From the NCBI GenBank assembly GCA_020310875.1, contig CM035428.1:101707661-101771660 (forward strand): a stretch of 64,000 nt of DNA, in the 5' to 3' direction. The notes under the pieces were generated by a model. That model had not been told where the DNA came from, searched no databases, and was given only the letters and a program-made list of their open reading frames with translations. This document shows positions 1 through 11,005 of this stretch, in pieces (position 1 is the first letter of the stretch; each line of letters begins with the position of its first letter). The stretch comes from Ceratopteris richardii (Eukaryota; Streptophyta; Polypodiopsida; Polypodiales; Pteridaceae). The translations under genes and the position numbers were made by a program.

Positions 1-299
1 CAAGAATTGTGCTTGGGATTTAGTAACTTTGCCAAAGGGCAGGAAAACTTTTACCATGTAAATGGGTATATAAGCTCAAATTCAGATCAGATAGTGCTTC
101 TCCAAAATATAAAGCACGACTGGTTGCAAAGGGTTTTAAGAAACTACATGGTGTTGATTTCGAGGAAATCTTCTCTCCAATGGTCAAGATGACTACCCTA
201 CGCATGTTGCTTGGATTCGTTGCAATGGAGGACTTAGAGCTAGTCCAAATGGATGTGAAAACTGCTTGCTTGCATCGAGATCTTATAGATGAGATCTGA
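1..299 (+). pseudogene. Ty1/copia reverse transcriptase N-terminal fragment
   Basis: Conceptual translation across frames reads as the start of a copia RT (RVT_2) domain: a W-D-L-V segment, then YKARLVAKGF, a VDFEEIFSPMVKMTTLR stretch and LVQMDVKTA just before the end. These are hallmark copia RT N-terminal motifs. The reading frame is broken in the first 100 bases and stops near 298. The element runs off the left edge, and neither the YVDD catalytic motif nor an LTR is present, so this is a truncated relic. Confidence 0.8.
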
Positions 300-394
300 G
301 GCAATCGATTAAGAGGAATAGCTATATGACCTAAAAAATTCAAAGTGGAACCCATGCCACCAGTTGTGGCCTATAAAACATAAACCTTCTTTAG

Positions 395-722
395 TGCTTC
401 CTAGAGGTGGGGCTAGGGGCATTTTCAAGTCCTAATCATAGGAACATGCATACAAATACACCCCAATTAGTAATAAATGTTGACTTAGGCACATTGGGTT
501 CCACCATTCAAACATGATTATAACCACTAAATCCATGAAGGAAAGGATGAATCTCTTGACCTCCCACTTTGTCCAACATTGAATCAAGGAATGGCTAAGG
601 AACATAACTGTCAATGCCAAAATGGAAATTCTCATCACAATAGAATCCATCTTGAACCTTTGGTCCTATGATCTAGAACAATAGTTACATTGAATTTTTT
701 ATAATCAAAACAGATCTGTAGC
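395..722 (-). pseudogene. Ty3/gypsy reverse transcriptase relic
   Basis: Read on the minus strand, the segment gives a KLQICFDYKKFN-like motif near 720. It continues through a PFLDSMLDKVGG stretch to HGFSGYNHV near 545 and FITNWGVF near 460. These match successive blocks of gypsy RT (palm motif, 'DGFSGYNQI', 'TAF.T.WG'). Several stops and frame changes interrupt it. It abuts a LINE endonuclease relic at about 723, so the junction is a rearrangement or an old insertion. Confidence 0.7.
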
Positions 723-1190
723 TTCTTATTCTTTAATCAAACAACACCATGTTGAAGTCCCCCCAAAGCATCACGTTGTGGGACAACGAGTCCAAAGAGA
801 CCCAAATGTCAATCTAATCTAACTCCCAGTTTGGGGCATACATGGAGACCACAGTGAACTAGAAGGGGCCTCTGAAGGAGGCAACTATCCAATGATGATT
901 TTGATCCTTGCAGGATTTGACAAGTCTACCAAATGAAAAGTTATTTATTCCAATAGCTTTGCCACTAGCCCCCCTAGGGTGTGAAGTGGTAACCTAGACA
1001 TGGGTCAAAGAGATCCATTTGAATCATTTCTGAAGGTCCTATCCATTGATTTTAGTCTCTTGAATACATATGAAATCTGGGGTTAGCTATTATCACAAAG
1101 CCACTGTCCAATAATAGCCGTTCTTGAGGAGTCAATCAACGTCGTGCTGTTAAATGATAAGATAATCATTATTGATCGTTACCCTCTTTG
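723..1190 (-). pseudogene. LINE (L1-type) endonuclease relic
   Basis: The minus strand encodes, with stops, the apurinic-endonuclease-like part of plant L1 ORF2. Readable pieces are WGDFNMV near 755 (the GDFN motif), VVSMYAPN near 845 and W-I-V-A-S-F-R-G-P-F near 880. No RT domain follows in the window because gypsy sequence takes over at 722. It is heavily mutated and cannot make protein. Confidence 0.6.
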
Positions 1191-1304
1191 CGGAGAGGGG
1201 CCATCTTTTTTCCTCAAACACCAGAGATCCTCTTCATAAATTTTACCCTTAAGGGGGCTCTTCCATGGCATTTCCAATGGTTATTTCCCCTTATGAGTCA
1301 CCTT

Positions 1305-1634
1305 CTACAGGAGTGAATTTACCACTTTTTCTAAGAGTTTTGATCCAATGACAGAGCTCTCACTGTCCGGGTTTTCTTCGTTGATAGCTGTGAGACCCTC
1401 CTCTCTACTAGTGGTATAGCCCTCTTGGTTATCCTCTTGGTTATCTTCTTTACTGGTGGTAGTCTCTAAGGTTTTACCTTCGATATCTTCTTCATAAAGA
1501 TTCCCTCCTGGAAAGTCCAACTTGTTGATCTCATTTTTGAGGTTGCAGTATAAGTTATTTAGTGGAGCCAATACCGAGGTGTTCCTCTCGGAGATCCCCT
1601 GGGAGCTTCTTTTCCTTCTACTTGTGACTTCCAT
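1305..1634 (-). CDS. Unrecognised 109-codon ORF, possibly LINE ORF1/ORF2 leader remnant
   Basis: An open frame encodes an acidic, low-complexity peptide rich in E, D, S and T, with a KEDNQEDNQE repeat in the middle. It lies just upstream, on the same strand, of the LINE endonuclease relic, so it may be the tail of LINE ORF1 or the leader of ORF2. No conserved domain is visible, and it could equally be chance open sequence. Confidence 0.2.
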   Translation of the reverse strand: MEVTSRRKRSSQGISERNTSVLAPLNNLYCNLKNEINKLDFPGGNLYEEDIEGKTLETTTSKEDNQEDNQEGYTTSREEGLTAINEENPDSESSVIGSKLLEKVVNSLL

Positions 1635-1925
1635 GAACCCTTATGAGTCTTAACATTTATGCATGCTCAAGAGAGCCTTTATGGACTTAGGGAAGATGGA
1701 AGAGCTAAAAATCAAGGTTCTGTTTATTCAAGTGCGGAAACGTATGAAGAGAATCCAAAATCCCTATCTCCTAATAAAAAACGAATATAAAAATCAAACA
1801 TAAATCTATATATAATTAATTTACTTAATCATTTCACGGAATGATAATGAAGGATTCCACGAATAAAAGAATAAGCTTGGAAAATAGTCCAATATCATTT
1901 AAGCTCAAAAAATTCTTCTTAGAAG
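1635..1925. other. AT-rich intergenic stretch, nothing recognised
   Basis: No coherent reading frame, RNA gene or repeat end is visible here. Confidence 0.5.
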
Positions 1926-2105
1926 TCCAAATGTCTATGGTGTAGTGATAAACCTTGAATGATGTGGGGTAGAGTGCCTAGGTTTAAGTCTATCTCACTA
2001 GACATGTTCAGCCTTCTGGCATAGCCAAATCTATGGGTGCCTCTACCTTATGAGGTTGGGTGTGTGTGTCTTTCCCATTAATTTTATAGTCAAAGAAAAA
2101 AAAAA
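1926..2105 (+). repeat. SINE-like, tRNA-derived repeat with A-rich tail
   Basis: The sequence has a Pol III box A-like motif TGGTGTAGTGA at 1938-1948. A box B-like motif GGTTTAAGTCT follows at 1981-1991 with roughly the spacing expected in a tRNA-derived SINE. It ends in an A-run at about 2094-2105. I found no convincing TSD, so the outer limits are approximate. Confidence 0.45.
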
Positions 2106-3084
<979 letters not shown>

Positions 3085-4007
3085 ATAGACATGGATACAA
3101 ACATGGAGAGATGTGAGACTTTAAGAGAAGAAATAAGCGAAAGGCAGATAAGAAACATGCGAGAGAGAGAGAGAGATAGGAAATATAAAAGAGGGAGATA
3201 GTAAAGGTGATACAAGGAGAGGCAAGCCATTGAGGAAAGGAATTTTAAGAGTGTGAGATTGGTAATGTGAGAAATGGATTGAGCATATGACCAAGACAGA
3301 GAGGACGCTCTATTAGAGGGAATAGAACAAAAAGATAGAAAAACATACATACATGATATTCTTTCTATATCATCCCCTCCCTCTGTACATACAATTATAT
3401 ATACAATCATATATGGATACAATTATATGTAAAAGCACAGATGGATACAAATATATATAAAAGCATATATGCATGAGTGCATGAAAGTCTATCTCAACAC
3501 ATGCATATTTACAGAGTATTTATGCATGATTACATACATTGATGCATCCAGCAATTCTGTACATGCATGGACCGAGGCACACGGAGATTTAGTCACACCG
3601 ACATATATAATATACATGGATGCATAAATACTTGTATAAATACAAACATTCAGACATACATGAATAAGTACATACATGCATGAGAAAAAAAAATGTTGAA
3701 GACAAAAATAAGAGAGTGGTAAACAGAAAATGTGAAGGAATGACGTGGAAAATGTAAGGACCTAACAGAGAAAACGTGAAAACAAACCAGATAAGAATGC
3801 TGTATTTATGACAAGCTTTTCCCTCCTAGCAAAGGAAAGAGTTAAATCCATCCTTTAATCACAAAACACGAGAGGATCAAGAGGATATTCTTAATCTATG
3901 ATTTGAAGAGAAGAGAAATTCGAGTTCAAAGAGATGACATGGTATTTTTAAAGGCCAACTCTCACTGATCTAACTTATTGGTAGGGAAGGATCATCGATT
4001 TTTTCTA
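3085..4007. other. Purine-rich and CATA-rich simple sequence
   Basis: Bases 3115-3345 are strongly purine-rich (GAGA words), and 3345-3690 is rich in ATACAT/ATGCAT words. No gene is supported. Confidence 0.5.
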
Positions 4008-4310
4008 AGATATGGAGGTCATTTTAATGTTTTAAAAAAGCTTGGATCTCTTGTGTATTTGTTGGAATTGCATGAATATTTGAATGTGCATCCTATAATT
4101 CATGTTAAGCAGAGGACAATCATAGGCTAAAAGTTGATGGTTCTTTTGACTGTCTGCCTAAAATACTATCAGAAATGAGGGAAAAATTATTTTGAAATCG
4201 ATCTATAGTAGAGATTTTGTTAAAATAGAACACATATCTAGTTGAAGATTCAATATGGGTGAACTTAGACAATTTTGTGGCACATTATCGACCTTTCCAG
4301 CTTTGATGAC
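4008..4310 (+). pseudogene. Ty3/gypsy integrase C-terminal / chromodomain-like relic
   Basis: One frame from 4008 reads RYGGHFNVLKKLGS, then YLLELHEYLNVHPIIHVKQ. This corresponds to the GPF/Y-type module and linker at the end of gypsy integrases ('RYGGPF.V...GS.AY.LELP..L.VHPVFHVS'). A second frame continues with VEDSIW and NFVAHY, resembling a chromodomain tail ('WE....F...Y'). There are stops at about 4127 and beyond. It is the 3' end of a decayed gypsy pol gene. Confidence 0.65.
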
Positions 4311-5190
4311 ACAATTCTTCAAAGAGAAAAGAATGGGTAATAAGCCTCTCGATAGTGAAATAATGCATTTTCAACTTTCTGTTATACATTGTGCATAATG
4401 GTTAGAATGAATATTTAAGCCATTTACCTTTCTGTTATACATTGTGTGCATGAGAGAAAGGTAAAGTATGCATAGTAGAATTAAAGTGTTTCTCTAAAAA
4501 TTCTGTGAATCATGCTTTAGCTATCTCGTTTCGGGCTCTAGAATTAGTTCACTGTAAAATAATGGCTTGATGTTATTTTCTCTTTGAAATTTCTGAACTT
4601 GCAAGGCTGAAAACTGATATTTGGAGGTTGATTTTGATCTACGGCATCTTTAAAATTGCTCTACAAATTGAACAGCTGAACAATTTTGTCCCTCATAAGC
4701 ATTTTCTAATTCTGCACTATTTTTTAGTTACAATTTTCACTCACTTTAGAGACATCACTTTCAACTAGCCCTTTCCTGTGGGACTAATCAACTATAAGCA
4801 CATAATTGGTAATCAAAAAGAGGTATCAATGGTGAGTGACAAAAGCTTCTCTTAATCTATCTTCTACCACAGCTCATGCAAACCAAGAGAAAAAGCCTAT
4901 CGCATATATTTCCACAACCTTTTGATGTGCCTTCTCTTTACTTGTACCGTAATAGCAACACCGATAACATCAAAATGTTGCAACTATGCCACAAGTCCCC
5001 CACAAATTGCTTATAGATTTTACTCTCACATGTCGGTAGCATATCAAGTAGGATAAATGACTGAAGAGGTTTCTTTCTTCATGTGTTGCGATGTGAGTGA
5101 CATGGTCAAGCTTGAATGGATGCGTATGAGCTATGTCACATAGAGCATGCTATATACACACTTTAAATTTTGAAGCACATAGAGCACGAT
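4311..5190. other. Sequence downstream of gypsy relic, nothing recognised
   Basis: This could include the decayed 3' LTR of the preceding gypsy relic, but no partner LTR, polypurine tract or coding sequence was identified. Confidence 0.4.
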
Positions 5191-5191
5191 A

Positions 5192-6030
5192 TATGACAGA
5201 TGGCCGCCTTACCTGACTCGCTGTACACGATGTGTTTCCATAGTCCAACAAAGATTTTTTGGATGCCACGCGGGAACCATTCTTTACGAAGCCAAAGACG
5301 CAGGAACTTTAAGGAGGGCTTTGGGCTGAACACTTGATCGATAAGGCACATTTTAAAAGTTCTTTTTTGCTTTGCCAAGATAAACTCCCTACTTAAGGAG
5401 ATCACCGAGGGACTGCAACCTGGCAGATTTCCAACAGTCTCTCAAGGACCCTGCACCGGTGGGGATCCCACATTGCTGACCACTACGGAGTGGAGCACAC
5501 CGACCATGGGAATTGGAAGCATGCCAATGCGAAAAAGCCTTTTTAATCCGAACTAGCCCTGCCAATCGTTGGAACAGCAAAGATGTGATCCAAGAGGAGC
5601 AACTAACTTCGTCACTGACAAAAAGCCAAAGGAAATCACCACCTGCAAAGTGCACAAAAGAATACGACTCTCTATTTTTTTTTCAAAAGAATACGACTCT
5701 CTATTTTTTTTTTTTCAATGGAGATTCGACCGAGTCCCAGTTATACTTTAATAAAAGTATACAACAACTACAAACAAATTTGATGTGCTGGCATGATTCA
5801 AAAGGGCTTTCAATTGTCCGTACATTTTTTACAAATTAAAAAACAATATCTAATACGACGACTCTCTGTTGCTCTCCTAGCAGATATTGTTTTTCAATCT
5901 GTCAAACATAAAATAAAATTTTAATAAAAGTATACAACTGCAAACAAATTTGATGTGTTGGCATGATTCAAAAGGGCTTTCAATTGTCCGTACATTTTTC
6001 CAGCTAAAATGTAACCTAGGGCTGACTTTT
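5192..6030. repeat. Repeat unit, copy 1 (related to the CCD upstream region)
   Basis: Five blocks recur in this part of the window. Block B starts ATGACAGATGGCCGCC, and block C ends in AAACTCCCTACTT. Block D contains GACCCTGCACCGGTGGGGAT, and block E is around CTCTCTGTTGCTCTCCTAGC. Block A is around TTGATGTGCTGGCATGATTC. Copy 1 runs B-C-D (5192-5700), A (about 5742-5835), E (about 5845-5907), A (about 5905-6030). The same blocks recur at 6950-9169 and immediately upstream of the CCD gene. No protein is recognised in them. Confidence 0.75.
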
Positions 6031-6591
6031 CAATTGTCCTTCCCCATCAGAACGGAGGGTGCCCATTTTACATGCTGACAGATTTTCAGCCAAAACCAAA
6101 AACTGTTTGAAGCACATGAACACTTCGGACTTTGCCTTCAATGGATATACCCATGCATGTCTGGAAAAATCATCGATGAAATTCACAAAGTAAAGATAAT
6201 TCCCAAAAGAAGCTGTGTGCATAGGACCACATACATCATTATGTACAAGTTGCAATTTCTGAGTAGCCCGAACTGAACCATCTTTTGGAAATGAGGAACG
6301 TTGTATTTTGCCCAAAATATAGCCTTCACAAACAAGTTTTCCAGGTGCCTCAAGTTTGGGCAAAGAGGATACCATTTCACATTTCTGGAGGCATAGCAAA
6401 CTAGCAAAATTTAGATGACCAAAGCGTGCATGCCAAAGCTTTCCATCTGACATAGCCTGAGAATCATGTACTGCATATGCCGAATCATTCATAGATCTTT
6501 CATAGGCTATGAGCTTATACAGCCCACGACATAAAATGTCAGAAGTAATAATCACATCGAAATAATAATCACATCGCCATTTGATAATCAA
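6031..6591 (-). pseudogene. Ty1/copia GAG-pre-integrase / integrase fragment
   Basis: The frame on the minus strand contains LWHARFGHLN (GAG-pre-integrase motif), then VHNDVCGPM (first integrase Asp region), then FVNFIDDFSRHAWVYPL (integrase core). The usual zinc-finger CxxC is degraded. About 190 codons remain, with no gag or RT. It sits inside copy 1 of the repeat unit, whose sequence stops abruptly near 6030, so it looks like a fragmentary insertion. Confidence 0.85.
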
Positions 6592-6715
6592 GCTACTAAG
6601 AAAATGATTTTTCTAACATTAGATTGCATTGATGCTGTCCTAACTCGTATTTATCAAGCTATTAAAAGAATGATTTTTCTAACAATAGATCGCATCGGCA
6701 CTCTCCTGATTCCAA
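6587..6715. repeat. Imperfect tandem duplication, about 64-bp unit
   Basis: Two adjacent copies share ATCAAGCTA, GAATGATTTTTCTAAC and TAGATTGCAT/TAGATCGCAT. They lie directly beside the copia fragment and may be remains of its flank or LTR. Confidence 0.6.
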
Positions 6716-7365
6716 ATCTGTGTCCGACTTCCTCCTCTTTCACTCCTCATTGACATAGAATGGTTTCACACAGGGGCGGTGGAACAAACAATGAAAATGC
6801 TCAAGTTCCATCAGAAAAAAAGAAAAAAGAAAATTCCCCACCTGTCTATTCGTATATAGGGTGGAACATCACCACAACTTTTTCCGTGCCTCGAAACCAT
6901 GTGAAACATGAAGAGAGCGGAAGAAAATCAAATATTATAACATGCGAGCTGTATGTAATACGACTCTCTGTTGTTCTCCTAGCAAGATATTGTTTTTTAA
7001 TCTGTCAAAAATGAAATAGAATTTTAATAAAAGTATACAACAACTGTAAACAAAGTTGATGCGGTGGCATGATTGAAAAGGGCTTTCAATTGGCATGTGG
7101 CCCGTACATTCTTCAGGTACCATGTACCCTGGGCTCACTTTTGAATCCTTAGTATGACAGATGGCCGCCTTACCTGACTCGCTGTACACGATGTGTTTCC
7201 ATAGTATAACAAAGATTTTTGGATGCTCATTATCAAGCCACACGAAAACCACTTTTTCCGAAGTCAAAGACGCACGAACTCTAAAGGGGGTCTTGGGTTG
7301 AACACTTGACTGATAAGGTACATTTTAAAAGTTCTTTTTGCTTTGCCAAGATAAACTCCCTACTT

Positions 7366-8613
7366 TTTAAATAAAGGAAGTTCGACCTTAGCCTAATCTC
7401 CCGGACTTTAATTATAATAAAGAGAAAAAGTTACAAGTGAATGGGACTAGTGCCCATGGGACCCCCCAAATCCCACAAAGCAGGGGAGGAGTATGGCAAG
7501 CTACAGGGCCTTACAAATGAGGCGGATAACATTATCATCACCCTCATGTGGGACCCATTTGGGTTTCAACTTGTTGTTTTCGAGGAGATAAATACAGTGA
7601 TGTCTAAACGGTGGCGATCTCTTGACTCAAGAGATTCTTTTACCAAGGAGAAACAAGGATTTCTCGATCGACCATTCCTTAGGAGTTTGGCCAAAATTGA
7701 CAGCACAGCGCTCCCTCCAAATCTTCCAGAGAGCCTCACCTCTGATGGCATTCCACAGCCTCGATGAGCAGCTGATCGCCTCACCCAACATCACTTGTTG
7801 CCAGTTGATTTGACCCGTGAGTCTCAATACTCGGGCCACGTGATGCCAGATAACACGGGACTTGGGGCAGTCGAAGAACAGGTGAGCTAAATCTTCGAAG
7901 CACCGATGGCAACGCTTGCACCATGGCGGCACACCACAGATTTTGTTAGCCCTTGCATTGGTCCAGATACCTTTATGCAAGATCTTCCACATGAGAACGG
8001 ACTTTTTGACCTCAATTAGGGGGTGCCAAATAGACATGAATTTTAGCTCCCACCGAAGTTTGGTCCAAGAAAGGCACCATCTCTTGTTAAGGGTGTGGTG
8101 AACATCCAAATCCCCTTTGAAGTTGGGGATTCTGGATAGCTTCTTACCATTGCTCCATTTGAGGCCCTCCAAGCAAGGAAGATCCTGACCGCAGAGAAGG
8201 CGGGTCGTTGAGCGGTCCCAGGCTAAACACCTGCTTTGAAGAAGAGTCCATTCCTCAAAGGTAACTCTAAGTCTCGGATCCAATTCTTCGAACCCAATCC
8301 ACTGGCTGGTCTCTTGTTTCCAGAGTTGTTTCCACTGTTTGAACCCCTTGTTCCATAACCGCCTTGCAATTTGGAGGTTCCAAGACTCCACCCCCCGAAT
8401 GCCACTGATCGGGAACCAAATAGAGTCATTTTGTCTTATGCCAGCCGCCCACTTCCACTCATCACTGATTCTGATGAACTGTTTGGCCTTGTTCCAATTC
8501 TTCCATAAGGAACACACGAGGCTAGAGCCTTTAGGGAAGACCGGGTGGGGGGAGAACAAAAGCGTGAGAATCCCTATGTCCTTCCAACCAGGGTGGCCAA
8601 AAAAAAAAAAAAA
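7366..8613 (-). mobile_element. 5'-truncated L1-type LINE (LINE-1 copy)
   Basis: The minus-strand frame (7627 to about 8598) encodes the C-terminal part of plant L1 ORF2 after the RT. It ends in a cysteine/histidine module (CKRCHRC..DLAHLFFDCP), the zf-RVT domain typical of plant L1s. The element is flanked by a 13-bp TSD, AAACTCCCTACTT (7353-7365 and 8614-8626). The 5' truncation point at about 8598 is followed by a run of A on the plus strand that other copies lack. It shares its 3' end with the copies at 9170 and 13529. Confidence 0.9.
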
Positions 8614-8906
8614 AAACTCCCTACTTAAAGAGATCACCGAGGGACTCCAACTTGGCAGATTTCCAATAGTCTCCCAAGGACCCTGCACCGGTGGGGATCC
8701 CACATTGCTGACCACTAAGGAGCAGAGCACATCGGCCATGGGAATCGGGAGCATGCCAATGCGAAAAAGCTTTTTTAATCTGAACTAGCCCTGCCAATCA
8801 ATGGAACAGCAAAGATGTGATCCAAAAGGAGCGACTAACTTCGCCACCGGCAAAAAGCCAAAGGAAATCACCACCCTGCAAAGTGCACAAAAGAATACGA
8901 CTCTCT

Positions 8907-9145
8907 TTTTTTTTTTTTTTAAATGGAGGTTCGGCTGAGGCCTACTCCCCTTGACTTTAACTTGGAAATTGAAACTGTACAAAAAAGGGCACAACTACTG
9001 CAAGGATGGACAAACAATAGCACCTCACCCACATGCAACATCATTCCAAGATAGAGATGTCCCTTACATGTTGCTGCTAGGGATTGAACCCTCGCCCCCG
9101 CCTCAAGATACGAGAGGCCCAACCGCTAGGCTAGCGAATTGGAAC
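8907..9145 (-). mobile_element. tRNA-derived SINE with 13-bp TSD
   Basis: On the minus strand it begins GTTCCAATTCGC, with a box A-like TAGCCTAGCGGTTGG near 9115-9135 and box B AGGGTTCAATCCC near 9080-9092. It ends in a poly(A) tail (plus-strand T-run from 8907). A perfect 13-bp TSD, AATACGACTCTCT, flanks it at 8894-8906 and 9146-9158. The length of about 239 bp, internal Pol III promoter, A-tail and TSD together define a SINE. It sits within repeat unit copy 2. Confidence 0.9.
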
Positions 9146-9169
9146 AATACGACTCTCTGTTGCTCTCCT

Positions 9170-10479
9170 GACTCTCGGTTTGTTTTTTATAAAAGGAAGT
9201 TCAGCCTTGGCCTATTCTCTCGGACTTTAATTAAAATAAAGAAGAAAAGTTACACGTGAATGGGACTAGTGCCCATGGGACCCCCCACATCCCACAAAGC
9301 AGGGGACAAGTTCGGTAAGCTAGAGGGCATTACAAATGAGGCGTACAAAACTATCATCTCCCTCATGTGGGAACCATTTAGGTTTCAGCTTGTTATCTGA
9401 GGAGATAAATACAATGGTGCCTAAATGGTGGAGATCTCTTATCATGGGAGATTCTTTTACCTAGAAGAAACAAGGATTTTTCAATCGACCATTTCTTTGG
9501 GGTTTGGCCAGTTGACAGCACAACGCTCCCTCCAAATCTTCAAAGAGTCTCGCCCCTGATGGCATCCCACAGCCTCGATGAGCAGCCAACCGCCTCACCC
9601 AATAGCGCATGTTGCCAATTGATTTGGTTCGAGAGTCTCAAAATCCGTGTCATGTGATGCCAGATAACACGGGACTTGGGGCAATCGAAGAAGAGGTGAA
9701 CAAGGTCTTCGATGCATCGATGGCACCGCTTGCACCAAGGAGGCACACCACAAATTTTGTTGGCCCTTACATTGTGCGAGATGCCCTTATGTAAGATTTG
9801 CCACATGAGAACGGACTTCTTGATCTCAATAAGGGGGTGCCAAATAGACATGAACTTAAGTTCCCAACGAAGTTTGGTCCAAGAAAGGCACCACATCTTG
9901 TTAAGAGTGTGATGACCATCTAAGTTTTCTTTGAAGTTGGGAATTCTAGATAGTTTCTTACCATTGCTCCATTTGAGGCCCTCAAGGCAAGGAAGATCCT
10001 ATCCACAGAGAAGGCGGGTAGTTGAGTGGTCCCATGCTAAACACCTATTTTGAAGAAGGGTCTATTCCTCGGGGAAAACTTATGTCTTGGGTCTAAGTCT
10101 TCGAACCTAAACCACTAGCCAATCTCTTGTTTCCAGAGCTGTTTCCACTGTTTGAACCCCTTGTTCCATAGCCGCTTAGCCGTTTGGAGGTTCCAAGACT
10201 CCACCCCCTTATGCCACTCATCGGGAACCAGATAGAGTCATTTTGTCTTATCCCAGCAGCCCATTTCCACTCATCACTGATTCTAACGAATTGTTTGGCT
10301 TTGTTCCAACTCTTCCATGAGGAACGCACGAGGCTAGAGCCTTTAGGGGACATCGGGTGGGGGGAGAACAAAAGCGTGTGGGCCCCAATGTCCTTCCAAC
10401 CGGGAAGACCAACTAGGGTAAGGTCTTTCAAATTTCTGAAGATCAATTTAACCCACTCGAGGGGAATGGGTATCTTGGA
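9170..10479 (-). mobile_element. 5'-truncated L1-type LINE (LINE-2 copy)
   Basis: Homologous to the LINEs at 7366 and 13529 and in the same orientation, but more decayed. The zf-RVT part (CKRCHRC..DLVHLFFDCP) lies in 9540-9896 and the upstream post-RT segment in 10093-10446, in different frames. A 24-bp duplicated segment beginning AATACGACTCTCT on the left (9146-9169) and AATACGATTCTCT on the right (10480-10503) flanks it and is the probable TSD. The 5' end near 10450 is approximate. Confidence 0.8.
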
Positions 10480-10945
10480 TAATACGATTCTCTGTTGCTC
10501 TCCTAGCAGATATTGTTTTTTAATCTGTCAAAAATAAAATAAAATTTTAATAAAAGTATACAACAACTGCAAACAAATAGATGAGCTCCAATAGATGAAA
10601 AGATAATCTGATGGCTTTGTATTTCCTTGAAAGGCTGTCCATGATTCAGTTTTTAGAAGACTGTTTATGACTTGTAGGGGGTGGTCTCCCTGTTGTGTCT
10701 TTTTCTTTTTCGTGGCTCTTATATTAAATTTCGTGCTCTGTTCAAAAAAAATTTGATATGCTGGCATGATTCAAAAGGGCTTTCAATTGTCCGTACATTT
10801 TTCAGATAAAATGTAACCTGGAGCTGACTTTTGCGTCCTTCTGGGGCTCCGCCCCTGTCTAATCACTATGACGGATGGCCTTACCTGAGTGGCTGTACAC
10901 GGCTGTACACGATGCGTTTCCACAGTGTATCAAGGATTTTTTCGA
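10480..10945. repeat. Repeat unit, copy 3, forming the CCD upstream region
   Basis: Block E (10480-10530) and block A (about 10531-10578, resuming 10749-10840) are followed by block B (about 10867-10945), which ends 60 bp before the CCD start codon. The same E-A-B order occurs in copy 2. Block B here carries a small tandem duplication of GGCTGTACAC. Part of the presumptive CCD promoter or 5' leader is therefore repeated sequence. Confidence 0.7.
10579..10748 (+). mobile_element. Short retroposon insertion with A-tail
   Basis: Block A of the repeat unit is interrupted here by about 170 bp that other copies lack. The insert ends in an A-run (10744-10751) joined directly to the continuation of block A. 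This is the expected structure of a truncated LINE 3' end or a small SINE. It lies about 260 bp upstream of the CCD start. Confidence 0.6.
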
Positions 10946-11005
10946 TGTCTTCACTCAATACTATATTATCTTGGTCTGTCAAGGATTTTTTGTCAATAGA
11001 CTGAA

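Larger units (their letters stand above)
6950..9169. repeat. Repeat unit, copy 2, interrupted by a LINE and a SINE
   Basis: Block order is E (about 6955-7005), A (7010-7140), B (7154-7235), C (to 7365), D (8614-8906) and the start of E (9146-9169). Copy 1 shows the uninterrupted C-D junction. Copy 2 therefore proves two later insertions: the LINE at 7366-8613 and the SINE at 8907-9145. A second LINE then separates the split block E from its continuation at 10480. Confidence 0.75.

Noticed and set aside
7916..8788. Plus-strand ORFs opposite the LINEs (also at 9609-9912, 14068-15048 and 15216-16448)
   Set aside because: Shadows of the L1 coding strand. They recur wherever the LINE occurs and carry no domain of their own.
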